DNA of 64,000 nucleotides from Dyadobacter alkalitolerans DSM 23607. Lineage in GTDB: Bacteria; Bacteroidota; Bacteroidia; Cytophagales; Spirosomataceae. The notes beneath the pieces were generated by a model. It saw only the letters and a program-made list of their open reading frames with translations. It made no database searches and had not been told where the DNA came from. This document shows, in pieces, positions 1 through 9,245 of the stretch; positions within the stretch are counted from its first letter, which is position 1; each line of letters opens with the position of its first letter. The stretch spans positions 124,001 to 188,000 of the forward strand of contig NZ_AUAS01000006.1 in NCBI RefSeq assembly GCF_000428845.1. Direction: 5' to 3'. A program made the position numbers and the translations under genes.

Positions 1-2
1 GC

Positions 3-2471
3 GAATTGAGAAACATGGAAGAACTGCTCGCAGAATGGCCGAAAGTGTTTTCCAGGCAAAAACAAGAATTTGAGCATCTAACCAGCCAACCCTTTTCGGT
101 TGACTATCTGGAAAAGAAAGCTGAGATCATTGAACGGCTCACCGACATTACCGAGCTGATAACGGAAACCACAACATTTACGCTATTTAAAAAATATATC
201 GCTACTGCAAGCGGCCATGAACGGCTTGCATTCATCAGGCAAACTACCGATGTGCTGGAAGGTTTTCTGACCGAGGATGGCATTGAATTTTCCTTACCGA
301 CGTCAAAAGTGCCTTCCTTCCTTCAATCACTGAGAAAAGCCATTGAAGCAAATAGCTCAACGGTTTCGGGTCTTTGGTGGAACATGTTTGGGAAGGAAAA
401 GAAGGAGGTGGAAGAGGTTGCGAAGGCAAATGGGCTTTCAACTGCACTGGACAATCTTTCAAAGCTTGAAATTAAACTCAAAAACAGGATCGAGCTGGAA
501 GGCTGGCTTACGAGTAAGCATTTGAATTTCGACGTTTCCTACATTGATCCGAATGAGTTAAATGCAGGTGCGGAATATATTTCTTTTTTCCAAAAATCAG
601 AATCAGCCGCCGATGCGGCGGTTAGGGCAGCATTGGATCCCTGGTTGTTGACTTTGAGGCACATTGCTTCCGAAAGTGGTAACTATGAGACATTCAATCA
701 GCGTATCCATGAGCTGAAAGCCTGGATCATAGTTTGGAGCAAATTGGAGGCTGCTATGTTACCTTATTTGCTCCCTCAGCAAATCCGGAAATTGCTTGAA
801 GATCCGGACCTTTTCAGCCAGCAGTTGTCAGCAGCATTAGCCAGGGATTTTGATTCAATGGTTGATATGGACAACCTCACGGAAAGCATGACTGTGCCGG
901 AACAAGCGGTTACCAAAATCATCGTTGAAAAAAGCAAAAATCTTGGACATACCAGTTCGGAAGAGTTTGTGAATCTTTTTGAGAATAGCATCCGGCTAGC
1001 CTGGATTGAGCATATAGAGAGCAAATTTCCGGATTTGAGAGCGGTTACCTCATTGAAGATGAAACAATGGGAGACCAATTTACAGGAAAGTATTACGGAA
1101 AAACAGCAGTTAAGCACGGACATTACCGGGATCAAACTCAGGGAGGCGACTTATAAGGATATTGAGAAAAACCGCCTTGGTAACCGCGTCACTTATCGCG
1201 AGCTCGGGCACCAGGTGACTAAGAAAAGAATGATCTGGCCGATCAGGAAATTGCTTGAAAATTACACAGATGAGGTTTTCTCTTTAATTCCGTGCTGGAT
1301 GGCTTCACCAGAAGCCGTTTCTGCGGTGTTTCCTATGCAACGTGCATTGTTTGACCTGGTGATCTTTGATGAAGCTTCGCAATGTTATGCTGAATATGGC
1401 TTGCCCGCGGCATTTCGGGGAGCGCAGGTTGTAGTAACAGGGGATAGCAAGCAGCTGTCTCCGAGTGATTTATATAAAATACGATATGAAGAAAAGGCAG
1501 ACGAGGAAGAATATACAGCTGCCATAGAAATCGAATCATTACTGGACTTGGCAGCACAATCTCTTGATCAATACCAGCTTACTGGACATTATCGCAGCCT
1601 ATCGCTTGATTTGATTGATTTTTCCAACAGGAACTTTTATAAAGACACATTAAGATTGCTTCCTGATTTCTTGCGAATCAATAGTGATGAGCCTGGCATT
1701 CAATATATTAAGACGGATGGGGTTTGGAAGAACAACATTAACCTCGTTGAAATTGAGCAGGTTGTTTCATTGATCAAAGAGCTTGGAGAAACCGGCAGGA
1801 GCATTGGTGTAGTGACATTTAACTTTTACCAGCAAAATGCGATTCAGGACGCGCTTGAAAGGGAAAATGTGTTCTTCAAGGACCTATTCGTTAAAAACAT
1901 TGAGAACGTGCAGGGCGACGAGCGAGACATTATTATCTTTTCAATGGGATATGCGCCGGATGAGAAGGGGAGAGTTTCCATGCAATTTGGCAGCTTGAAT
2001 ATGCAGGGTGGCGAAAACAGGCTTAATGTAGCCGTGACACGCGCAAGAGAGCGGGTTTATTTCGTAACAAGCTTATGGCCTTCGCAACTTCAAACGGATC
2101 AGACAGCAAATGCAGGTCCGAAAATCTTAAAAGCTTATCTTGAATATGCCCTGAATGTGTCGGAAGGGAAATTTGTGCCGGTACCGATGGCAACCGGCAA
2201 ATTCAGGTCAGATTGGTTGCTGAAAGACCAGTTAGTGAAGCACCATCCGGATTTTGAGAAAGAGTTGCCGTTTGGCGACATTACCATAAAAAAAGAAGGG
2301 GTTTACAAGGGTTTGATCCTCACCGACGATGATCTGTATCATTACAGCAAATCGTCAAAAGAACCGCACGCTTATTTACCCCTTCTTTTGCAGCAGAAAA
2401 ATTGGCCTTACAGGCGTATTTACAGCCGCGAATACTGGACTAAGACTGTGGATTACCAGCAGTTACTATAA
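3..2471 (+). CDS. SF1 (DNA2/NAM7-like) helicase, 5' end outside the window
   Basis: C-terminal part of a superfamily 1 helicase/ATPase. Counting from the TTG at 6, visible motifs are the Walker B DEAS (about 455-458), motif III GDSKQLSP (479-486), LTGHYRS (525-531), VQGDERD (635-641) and the arginine-finger region VAVTRAR (675-681). No Walker A GxxGxGKT is present in 821 residues, and the frame is open to the left edge, so the P-loop and the true start lie upstream. Residues 1-400 are helical without recognised motifs. The last 120 residues end in a KNWPYRRIYSREYW stretch that resembles the end of the endonuclease-like domain often found on such helicases, but I cannot point to an intact PD-(D/E)xK set. 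Cellular role not determinable; related proteins act in DNA/RNA processing or defence. Confidence 0.8.
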   Translation, partial: ELRNMEELLAEWPKVFSRQKQEFEHLTSQPFSVDYLEKKAEIIERLTDITELITETTTFTLFKKYIATASGHERLAFIRQTTDVLEGFLTEDGIEFSLPTSKVPSFLQSLRKAIEANSSTVSGLWWNMFGKEKKEVEEVAKANGLSTALDNLSKLEIKLKNRIELEGWLTSKHLNFDVSYIDPNELNAGAEYISFFQKSESAADAAVRAALDPWLLTLRHIASESGNYETFNQRIHELKAWIIVWSKLEAAMLPYLLPQQIRKLLEDPDLFSQQLSAALARDFDSMVDMDNLTESMTVPEQAVTKIIVEKSKNLGHTSSEEFVNLFENSIRLAWIEHIESKFPDLRAVTSLKMKQWETNLQESITEKQQLSTDITGIKLREATYKDIEKNRLGNRVTYRELGHQVTKKRMIWPIRKLLENYTDEVFSLIPCWMASPEAVSAVFPMQRALFDLVIFDEASQCYAEYGLPAAFRGAQVVVTGDSKQLSPSDLYKIRYEEKADEEEYTAAIEIESLLDLAAQSLDQYQLTGHYRSLSLDLIDFSNRNFYKDTLRLLPDFLRINSDEPGIQYIKTDGVWKNNINLVEIEQVVSLIKELGETGRSIGVVTFNFYQQNAIQDALERENVFFKDLFVKNIENVQGDERDIIIFSMGYAPDEKGRVSMQFGSLNMQGGENRLNVAVTRARERVYFVTSLWPSQLQTDQTANAGPKILKAYLEYALNVSEGKFVPVPMATGKFRSDWLLKDQLVKHHPDFEKELPFGDITIKKEGVYKGLILTDDDLYHYSKSSKEPHAYLPLLLQQKNWPYRRIYSREYWTKTVDYQQLL

Positions 2472-3176
2472 CTCTTTAATTCGGATATTTCTGAAAGAGA
2501 CCTTATTTCCATGATCTTGCAAAGCAATTTTGCCTTTGGAAGAGGCACCAAAGCCTTCCCAGGTTTTGAATTTGCTGTCGGAAACCAATTTATCCCATTC
2601 GCCGCCTTGTGCAGGGAAGTCAACTACTTTTTTGCCGTTCAACCAGCTTTCGCCGCGACCGCCTTTGATCACAACTTTTGCCTTATTCCACTGGCCGGCT
2701 GGTTTCACAGCAGCAAAGTCAGTTGGGGGAAGCATGTCATAAAGTGATCCTGATTTGTGGTTTCCAGCCTTTCCCGCTTTTGCATCCGGGTGCTTTTCAT
2801 CATCCAGGATCTGGATTTCAGGGCCGGTCGAGTAGGGGCAGCAGTATTTTTTGTCTTCAATGACGTGGTAAATGATACCGCTATTTCCTGCTTCAGAAAT
2901 TTTCCATTCTAATTCTAATTCGAAATCGCCGTACTCTTTGTCGGTAACAAGGTCCTTGCCGCCTTTTTCCGCAAGAACAATAGCGCCATCTTCCACTTTC
3001 CATTGTGGTAACACATTATCCGACTGCCAGCTGTGCCAGCCGTTCAAACTTTTGCCGTCGAATAGTTTCACCCATTTCCCTTTTTCCTGCGCTTCTGCGG
3101 TGTTTGAAATAAGAGCGAGTGAAAATAATGCAACCACGCCTGCCTTAGTGAAAGCACGCCAATTCGTAAAATTCAT
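2466..3176 (-). CDS. secreted DUF1080 / 3-keto-disaccharide hydrolase family protein
   Basis: Secreted protein of the DUF1080 family (LamG/concanavalin-like fold), whose characterised members hydrolyse 3-keto-glycosides. The typical opening KLFDGKSLNGWHSW follows a signal peptide ending near AEAQ, and EIQILDDEKHPD and the C-terminal IALQDHGNKVSFRNI block are family hallmarks. The longest frame starts with GTG at 3203; the ATG at 3176 gives a better signal peptide and is preferred. The stop codon overlaps the end of the convergent helicase gene by 6 bp. The gene stands alone on its strand, with the divergent HIT gene about 130 bp upstream. The natural substrate is unknown. Confidence 0.88.
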   Translation of the reverse strand: MNFTNWRAFTKAGVVALFSLALISNTAEAQEKGKWVKLFDGKSLNGWHSWQSDNVLPQWKVEDGAIVLAEKGGKDLVTDKEYGDFELELEWKISEAGNSGIIYHVIEDKKYCCPYSTGPEIQILDDEKHPDAKAGKAGNHKSGSLYDMLPPTDFAAVKPAGQWNKAKVVIKGGRGESWLNGKKVVDFPAQGGEWDKLVSDSKFKTWEGFGASSKGKIALQDHGNKVSFRNIRIKEL

Positions 3177-3252
3177 ATTCTTAATGTTAAAGTTTTGGAA
3201 CACAATATTAAGTACTTTTCAGTTTTTAATTACTTATTTGGGTAAAGATATG

Positions 3253-3268
3253 GCGCGATTGGTCGCGC
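3253..3268. repeat. short GC-rich inverted repeat between divergent genes
   Basis: GCGCGA-TTGG-TCGCGC, a perfect 6-bp inverted repeat with a 4-nt centre, lies in the divergent intergenic region between the DUF1080 and HIT genes. On the minus strand TATCTTTA (3243-3250), one base off the Bacteroidota -7 box TAnnTTTG, lies just downstream of it. An operator is possible; no factor can be named. Confidence 0.3.
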
Positions 3269-3304
3269 TGATCTTCAACTAAACGATATTTAATTGATAA
3301 TTTG

Positions 3305-3697
3305 ATGGCGTCTATATTTTCAAAAATTGTAAGGGGTGAAATTCCTAGTCATAAAATCGCAGAAACAGATCATTTCCTTGCCTTCCTGGACGCTTTTCCG
3401 ATCGCCGCGGGGCATACATTAGTGATCCCGAAAAGAGAAGTGGATTATTTGTTTGATCTGGATGATCAGGAATATTCTGAGCTGTTTCTTTTTGCAAAAA
3501 GCATTGTTCCTGCGCTCCAAAAAGCAGTTCCTTGCCTTCGTATAGGCTTGACAGTCATCGGTTTGGAGGTGCCGCATACACACATTCACCTGCTTCCCTT
3601 AAATAGCATGGCGGACGCGGACTTCGCGAAAAAAATACAGACTACGCAAGAAGAATTGGCAGCGCTGGCAGCGAAGATTCGTGCAGAAATCGGATAG
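3305..3697 (+). CDS. HIT family (histidine triad) protein
   Basis: Small HINT/HIT-type nucleotide-binding hydrolase of 130 residues, the usual family size. The catalytic triad motif HTHIHLL places His91, His93 and His95 in the C-terminal third, preceded by the characteristic GHTLVIPKRE segment (about 36-45). Family members cleave AMP from adenylylated compounds such as AMP-lysine or aminoacyl-AMP; the specific substrate is not evident. The frame can begin at TTG 3302, but the ATG at 3305 is the natural start. Downstream it converges on the first Wzi gene with a 22-bp gap and no clear terminator. Confidence 0.9.
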   Translation: MASIFSKIVRGEIPSHKIAETDHFLAFLDAFPIAAGHTLVIPKREVDYLFDLDDQEYSELFLFAKSIVPALQKAVPCLRIGLTVIGLEVPHTHIHLLPLNSMADADFAKKIQTTQEELAALAAKIRAEIG

Positions 3698-3719
3698 GTT
3701 TTTAGAAAATGGATTGTCC

Positions 3720-5186
3720 TCAGTTAAAAGAAAAATCTTTTCTGATTCCCAACATAAATCCGTGTGTCTTGCGATATAGATCGCCAATATCGCTGGCATA
3801 AGAACCTTTAATGGTCATTCCACCAAGCACATTCACATTTGTTTGCGCGCCGATCAGGCCGGAGAATTGTTTGGGAGAGCCTTCAAATCGTGAATTGTAA
3901 GCTCCTGAATTACTTGAGAAAGATAATTTCGTATGCCACTGCACCTGTCTGAAAAGTGTTCCTCTTAACCCTACATGCCATACTAACACGCGATTGTTGC
4001 TGGTAAAGTTATCTGCGTAGCCGGGCCATTTCCAATTTGTCTGGGACGTCGGCGGAATAAAAGGTGTTCCGATGCCACGCCCGTAATAGGACCATCCGTC
4101 GCGGATCTGCTGGTTGTTGAAATAATTATCAATGCCCCGTTTTTTACCGGTGCTGATATCAAACTGGTTTCCGCCCTGGTCTTTTGTAAAGAGCATTTCT
4201 ACTACACCTTCCGTTATTTCGAAATTCGCGCCGTAGGAATTCTTGCGTTTGATCCGTAAGCCGGTCAGTCCGTCTTTGATGCCTTCCATATAAAACAAGG
4301 AACCATCCTCGTAAATAAATTGACGATATAGGTAAATAGTGCTCCCATATGTCTCAACCTCAATAGCCAGATCCAATGATCCTAAATGGTTTCCTACCCG
4401 GTTGGTGCTGTCAAAGTGAGTAACATCGTCACCGCTTCCACCGATTGTTCCAAAAACAGCATAGACGTAGTTTGAAAAACCATCTGGTAACCTCTTAGTT
4501 TCATTTTCTTGATATTTTGAAGTGCCGCCCCACTGCACCTGATGATTGAATCCACCGTATAATTTTAACCTCGACTGCGCTTTTCCCAGACGTGCGTAAA
4601 ATGCTTTCTGGTGAAATTTGAGACCACTCGTAGCCGGTCTGCCCTTTTCGAAAAGCCCGTCGGAATAGAATGCATTAAATGATATCCAGCCTTTTGTAAA
4701 TGGCACAGCCACAAAGCCACTGGTTCCGATGTATATTTTTGGAATCGGGAGCGCATTTCCGGACCAGGCGTAGGAACCAGTTCCGAGCGTTGAGTCGGCA
4801 AGGCCCACATTTTGCTTCTTTCTTCCTACAAAGAGCTCCCAATTTTTAAACTTCAATGTTGCATGTAACTGGGGCAGAAGCATTTTTTTGTTTTCATTCA
4901 AAATCCCAACGGCCTCCACGCCAAATCCGGCACGCCAGGACGAAGTAAGCGCCCAGTAATTTTCAAGGGAAATACGCGCACTTCCGGCGGGAACGTCCAA
5001 AGGAACGGTGCCGAATTGATTAGCCTGAATCCAAAACGGTGTATGCGTATTGTTGCTGCCAAAACCGGCAATCTCAATAAAATTATTTGTAGAATCCCGG
5101 AATTCAGTAGTCTCGGCAGGCTCGGATTGGGAAAAGCCCGCTATGGAAATGCATAACAGTAATGTCAGTATGGGAAAGATTTTCAT
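3720..5186 (-). CDS. capsule assembly Wzi family outer-membrane protein (copy 1)
   Basis: Predicted beta-barrel of the Wzi family; Wzi of group 1 capsules sits in the outer membrane and helps retain polysaccharide at the surface. Seen here: signal peptide (KIFPILTLLLCISIAGFSQ), then alternating aromatic-rich strands and motifs shared with the next two genes: HTPFWIQANQFGTVP near the N-terminus, FNHQVQWGG, NRVGNHLGSLD, YRQFIYEDGS, GLRIKRK and WSYYGRGIGTPFIPP. The longest frame opens with TTG at 5213; the ATG at 5186 directly precedes the signal peptide and lies about 50 nt from the -7 box at 5236-5243. It is the last gene of the polysaccharide locus. Confidence 0.85.
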   Translation of the reverse strand: MKIFPILTLLLCISIAGFSQSEPAETTEFRDSTNNFIEIAGFGSNNTHTPFWIQANQFGTVPLDVPAGSARISLENYWALTSSWRAGFGVEAVGILNENKKMLLPQLHATLKFKNWELFVGRKKQNVGLADSTLGTGSYAWSGNALPIPKIYIGTSGFVAVPFTKGWISFNAFYSDGLFEKGRPATSGLKFHQKAFYARLGKAQSRLKLYGGFNHQVQWGGTSKYQENETKRLPDGFSNYVYAVFGTIGGSGDDVTHFDSTNRVGNHLGSLDLAIEVETYGSTIYLYRQFIYEDGSLFYMEGIKDGLTGLRIKRKNSYGANFEITEGVVEMLFTKDQGGNQFDISTGKKRGIDNYFNNQQIRDGWSYYGRGIGTPFIPPTSQTNWKWPGYADNFTSNNRVLVWHVGLRGTLFRQVQWHTKLSFSSNSGAYNSRFEGSPKQFSGLIGAQTNVNVLGGMTIKGSYASDIGDLYRKTHGFMLGIRKDFSFN

Positions 5187-5235
5187 AGGCGTGCCCTCAA
5201 GCTTTTTCTTCAATGTGTATAATGTGACATTTTGA

Positions 5236-5243
5236 CAAAAATA
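5236..5243 (-). promoter_or_regulatory. candidate Bacteroidota -7 box upstream of Wzi copy 1
   Basis: On the minus strand TATTTTTG matches TAnnTTTG, 50 nt before the ATG at 5186, the same distance as for aspS and atpA in this window. No TTG -33 element is visible at 17-23 bp, so this is a partial match. It would allow the last Wzi gene to be transcribed apart from the two before it. Confidence 0.4.
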
Positions 5244-5298
5244 AGTATAACTTTTTGCTATTCATATTGGACATATCAGGCAACGTCAAAAAGCAACG

Positions 5299-6741
5299 TT
5301 AATCCAGGAATCCACTTTTCCTAAGTCCTATGATCAGGCCATGGGAAGTAGGATAAAGTTGTCCGAAATCAGTTGTAAGGTTGGAAAAGACACTGCAACC
5401 GTTTAATAACTTTATATTCTTTTCAGCTGTAAGCGACAAGGATACCTGCTCTTTCAGTGATTCGAAAGGGCTTAATAAAGACCCTGAATTTCTTGAATAT
5501 GTGCCTCTCAGCCCAAAATAGGTCTTTTGCCAAGTGGCAGTAACACCTGTATGAAACGCCCAGAACCGGTTATTATTAGTAAACTCTGATCCAGTAACCG
5601 GTAAAGACGGCCTGGTCATGCCCGAAGATGGTGCCAGTGGCGTGCCTATGCCCCGGTTGAAATAAGACCAGCCACGTTGATAAATGTAACTGTTGTAATA
5701 ATTTCCTTTTTCATAAATAGCTAGACCGGACAAGGGAGATTTATTTGTCTGATTATTTGTCCCAACTGCTTCGAGCAGGAAGCTTTGAAACGCAAAAGCG
5801 GTTGATCCGGATGGTAAAGGCTTGATCCGCTTCATTCTTATTCCATTCAGCCCATCTTGAAAATTGATAATGTGAAACAGGGAGCCAGTCTCGTAGATAT
5901 TTTGTCTGTACGCAAAGTAGGACCACGTTCTACCTCGCCATTCCGCACCGATATCAACGGTTCCAAAGTGGTAACCAACTTTGTTATAATTTAATGTCTT
6001 ACCAGAGATTGTATGCCAGTAAGCATTCAATGGTTCCAATTCGTACAGCGGCGTGATCTTATCCTCGCCGCCCCACATAGCCTGATGGTTAGCACCAACA
6101 TGGATTTTTAATCGGCCACGCTCGGGTCCAAACCTGAAATACAGCGATTTCTGGTGAAAATAGGTGTATGAAATGTTCCGCTCCACGCCGTAATTCAGCC
6201 TGCTGCTTCCCAGATAACCTTCGGAATAGGAAAATTTGAGAGCCACAAAATTTTTTGTGAAATACAGTGGCAGATATTCAGGAAGCGAAATCTGCAGCCG
6301 GGGAAAGGGTCTCGAATTGCCGGAAACGGACAAGGAGCCCGACGTCATAGTCGTGTCCATTAACCCGACTACATTGTTTTTTTGTCCGGCCAGGATTTCC
6401 AGCTTTCCTATCCTTGCAGCAATGTACGCATCTGAAAGAAATGCATTACCCGATTTGCCATAGCTGGCAATTCCTTGAAGACCAGCGCTCCACTGGAATG
6501 TTCTGGGGTTGTGTGGATTATAAACTTTGTAAACGCCGACATTGGCCAGACCAAAATTTCCATCCATCGGCACATTGCCGTTCTGGTTCGCGTGGGCCCA
6601 AAAAGGAGTATTATCAGTAGCACCAGACAACATTAGGCTGGCTCGGTAATAAATCGTTGAGTCTTGGGCGTTAGAATGTATCGCGAGACATGTCAAGACG
6701 GCAAAAAGGCAGACTCGTATCTGAGAGATTGGGACCGGCAT
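5299..6741 (-). CDS. capsule assembly Wzi family outer-membrane protein (copy 2)
   Basis: Second of three consecutive Wzi paralogues, 480 residues. After a signal peptide ending near IHSNAQ it shows the same landmarks: DNTPFWAHANQNGNVP, GANHQAMWGGEDKI, GYHFGTVDIG, YRQNIYETGSLF, NGIRMKR and WSYFNRGIGTPLAP, and ends in the LIIGLRKSGF strand shared with copy 3. It is closer to copy 3 than to copy 1 (shared AMWGGEDKI and IGLRKSGF/IGWRKSGF). It follows copy 3 by 47 bp and precedes copy 1 by about 110 bp on the same strand. Expected location is the outer membrane; expected role is handling or anchoring the polysaccharide made by this locus. Confidence 0.85.
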   Translation of the reverse strand: MPVPISQIRVCLFAVLTCLAIHSNAQDSTIYYRASLMLSGATDNTPFWAHANQNGNVPMDGNFGLANVGVYKVYNPHNPRTFQWSAGLQGIASYGKSGNAFLSDAYIAARIGKLEILAGQKNNVVGLMDTTMTSGSLSVSGNSRPFPRLQISLPEYLPLYFTKNFVALKFSYSEGYLGSSRLNYGVERNISYTYFHQKSLYFRFGPERGRLKIHVGANHQAMWGGEDKITPLYELEPLNAYWHTISGKTLNYNKVGYHFGTVDIGAEWRGRTWSYFAYRQNIYETGSLFHIINFQDGLNGIRMKRIKPLPSGSTAFAFQSFLLEAVGTNNQTNKSPLSGLAIYEKGNYYNSYIYQRGWSYFNRGIGTPLAPSSGMTRPSLPVTGSEFTNNNRFWAFHTGVTATWQKTYFGLRGTYSRNSGSLLSPFESLKEQVSLSLTAEKNIKLLNGCSVFSNLTTDFGQLYPTSHGLIIGLRKSGFLD

Positions 6742-6788
6742 TTAAATGTAAAAATTACTCATTAAGGGGTTGAGTTGACTTCCCAAAG

Positions 6789-8204
6789 TTATCTGATAAA
6801 ACCGGATTTTCTCCATCCAATTAAAATAGCAGTGTTGTCTGGGTAAAATTGTCCAAAATCCGTGCCAAGAGAAGCGCTCAAATGGCTTTCTTTCATAAGT
6901 TTCAGGGGCATTTCCACGCGCGCTAGGAGCGAGGTCTGGTTAACGGGAGATTTGAAAGCCTTATTATATGTTCCTGAGTTGATTGAATAACTCGCTTTCA
7001 ACAATAGCCGCATATGATTGATGGAAGCTTCCAAACCGCCATGAAAGGCAACAAGCCGGTTGTTTGCAGTGAAAAGCCTTGGCGAGGTTCGCAATTCTTC
7101 GCGCATTAAATGCTGGGGAGCGATCACTGGGGTTCCGAGCGTCCGGCCTTTGTAAGACCAACCCTGGCTATAAACGTAGTGATTAAAATAATTATCACGT
7201 CCAAATGTGCCATTCGCAAAGTCGAAAACGTCTCCGCCCTGTTTCTTCGTGTAAAGATATTCAAGCAAGATCGTGTTGAGCTGAAATCCTTTGTTTTCAA
7301 GTTTGTTCCTTTTGATTCTGAGGCCATTAAGTCCGTCGGAAGCATTCGCAGTGTTGGCAATTGAGCCATCTTCGTAAATGCTCTGGCGGTACAAAAGCGT
7401 TGTCCATCTCTTTCCGTTTATTTCCAGTCCAGCATCAATCGTACCAAAATGATTCCCAACCCGGCTGGCCGCCCATGGCTTGCCCAAAACAACGTAGCGA
7501 TAGGCTTCCGGGAATTTGAGTCCGCGTGAGAATATTTTATCTTCCCCGCCCCACATAGCCTGATGGTTAAACCCTGCATATAAATTCAGCAAATGCTTTC
7601 TCTTGCCAAGCTTGATGTATACGGACTTGTGGTGAAAATAGATTTCTGGCACGGCTCTCACATTGCCATAAATCGATTGTGCAGGGCCTAAAAGACCATC
7701 TGAATACGAGAACTTAAATGAAAAGATGTCATTGCGCGGAATCAGATTGACGAAGTGAGGGGTGGAAATTTGGATTTTTGGGAACGGCCTTGCATTGGAA
7801 GATATGGCTACCGAGCCACTCGTTAATAGGCTATCACCCAAGCCGTACAATTCTTTCCGCTGCCCAATGCTAACTTCGACCGGGCCAACTTTGCCTGCTA
7901 CAAATAAGTCGGTAAGGAATGCAGCCGACGAATGGTTTGTGCTTGCCACAACCTCAAATCCGCCTGACCATTGAAAAAACCGTGGGTTATTCTGGTTATA
8001 AATTTTATGAAGACCAGCTTGGGCCAGCAAAAACGATCCGTTTGTAGGAGTGACACCATACGTATTTGCATAAATTAAATATGGTGTTTGACTCGACGAC
8101 AGTGCGCCTTTGATTTCCGCAGAATAGTGCCATGTTGAATCCTGAGAAAAACTGCCTGTTTGCGATGCTATCATTAATAGCAGCATTAAGAATGAATTTC
8201 TCAT
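6789..8204 (-). CDS. capsule assembly Wzi family outer-membrane protein (copy 3)
   Basis: Third Wzi-family paralogue, 471 residues, the first transcribed of the trio. Signal peptide (LMLLLMIASQTGSFSQ) followed by SQTPYLIYANTYGVTP, GFNHQAMWGGEDKI, SRVGNHFGTIDAG, YRQSIYEDGS, NGLRIKRNK and WSYKGRTLGTPVIAP, ending with the membrane strand LIGWRKSGFIR. Its ATG at 8204 follows the stop of the sugar-phosphate transferase gene by about 40 bp, so it probably shares that transcript. The sequence supports a beta-barrel; polysaccharide binding is inferred from the family and the neighbourhood. Confidence 0.85.
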   Translation of the reverse strand: MRNSFLMLLLMIASQTGSFSQDSTWHYSAEIKGALSSSQTPYLIYANTYGVTPTNGSFLLAQAGLHKIYNQNNPRFFQWSGGFEVVASTNHSSAAFLTDLFVAGKVGPVEVSIGQRKELYGLGDSLLTSGSVAISSNARPFPKIQISTPHFVNLIPRNDIFSFKFSYSDGLLGPAQSIYGNVRAVPEIYFHHKSVYIKLGKRKHLLNLYAGFNHQAMWGGEDKIFSRGLKFPEAYRYVVLGKPWAASRVGNHFGTIDAGLEINGKRWTTLLYRQSIYEDGSIANTANASDGLNGLRIKRNKLENKGFQLNTILLEYLYTKKQGGDVFDFANGTFGRDNYFNHYVYSQGWSYKGRTLGTPVIAPQHLMREELRTSPRLFTANNRLVAFHGGLEASINHMRLLLKASYSINSGTYNKAFKSPVNQTSLLARVEMPLKLMKESHLSASLGTDFGQFYPDNTAILIGWRKSGFIR

Positions 8205-8243
8205 GCATGATAAGTTGACCGCGAAAGAATGTTCCAGAAGTTG

Positions 8244-9245
8244 TTACCGCCCTCTTTTGCCAAAAATGACAACAGCCGTAAGAAGAATAATCTTCAATTC
8301 AAGAAACAATGACCAGTTTTTGATGTAGTAGAGATCGTACATCAGCTTGTGCCGCGCATCGAAGACCCCTGCGCCGTAGGAATACATTACCTGAGCATAT
8401 CCAGTGATTCCGGGCTTGATGCTATGCCTGGAATTGTAGTAGGGAATAAGCTCATCAAAGGTTTCTGTAAAAACCTGTCTTTCCGGCCGTGGACCGATCA
8501 GTGACAAATCTCTTCTAAAAATATTGATGATTTGTGGCAATTCATCAATCCGGCTTAACCGCATGAAAGATCCGTATGAAAAAGTCCTCGAATCGTTCTT
8601 TTTGGAGAAAGTCGCCCCATTAGATTCTGCATCTAATGACATGGAGCGGAACTTAATACACTTGAAAGCGATGTTGTCCATCCCAACCCTTTCCTGATAA
8701 TAAAATACGGGACCGGGAGACTCAAGCTTAATGCGGAAATAGCTTAAAATCCAGAGCGGAAAAGTCAGCAGGAATAAAACAATGGAAACGGCAACGTCGA
8801 TAATCTTCTTTGGATATCTTACCCTTTTACCGAATGCGGGCATATCAGATAAATTAGGATTGATTTCCGATATGTCTTCGGGTATATAAACTTTCTTTAA
8901 GCTCTTCTCGCAGAAGTCATAAACGGTAGTGATGCGAATGGATTTGTTTTTACGAATAACCAATTCGTAAATGACCTTGTTACGCTTGTCGTAGTGAGGA
9001 TTAGTGACAAGGTGGACTTTCTCAAATTTGTCCAGTAAAGGTCTTACCGTGTAGTTAATCAGGTAATCATCGTCTTCTGTATGAGGGACCAGAATAATTT
9101 CCCTGTACGTCTGACGCAGATGTTTTAAATCGTATTTCTGTAAAAAATAGTCATAACTCGTGATAATCAAGATTTCATCGGTAGAAGCATTTTTGCTCAA
9201 CAATCGATGTACGTACTTTCGATTAGAAACAGAAGTTTGATCCAT
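8244..9245 (-). CDS. initiating sugar-phosphate transferase (polyprenyl-phosphate, WcaJ/PglC superfamily)
   Basis: Transfers a sugar-1-phosphate from a UDP-sugar to undecaprenyl phosphate, the first step of repeat-unit assembly. The C-terminal catalytic domain has one hydrophobic segment (VSIVLFLLTFPLWILSYF), then KCIKFRSM, SRIDELPQIINIFRRDLSLIGPRP and the GITGYAQV motif. Unlike WcaJ/WbaP it lacks the four N-terminal membrane helices; about 150 soluble residues with a Rossmann-like pattern precede the domain. The frame begins at TTG 9293, but the ATG at 9245 fits better. It lies in the minus-strand locus after a GT4 gene and before the Wzi genes. The sugar substrate cannot be read from sequence. 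Confidence 0.88.
   Translation of the reverse strand: MDQTSVSNRKYVHRLLSKNASTDEILIITSYDYFLQKYDLKHLRQTYREIILVPHTEDDDYLINYTVRPLLDKFEKVHLVTNPHYDKRNKVIYELVIRKNKSIRITTVYDFCEKSLKKVYIPEDISEINPNLSDMPAFGKRVRYPKKIIDVAVSIVLFLLTFPLWILSYFRIKLESPGPVFYYQERVGMDNIAFKCIKFRSMSLDAESNGATFSKKNDSRTFSYGSFMRLSRIDELPQIINIFRRDLSLIGPRPERQVFTETFDELIPYYNSRHSIKPGITGYAQVMYSYGAGVFDARHKLMYDLYYIKNWSLFLELKIILLTAVVIFGKRGR

Noticed and set aside
1-2471. Helicase considered as part of a phage-defence system
   Set aside because: Only its C-terminal part is visible, and no methylase, nuclease or other defence gene lies next to it in the window.
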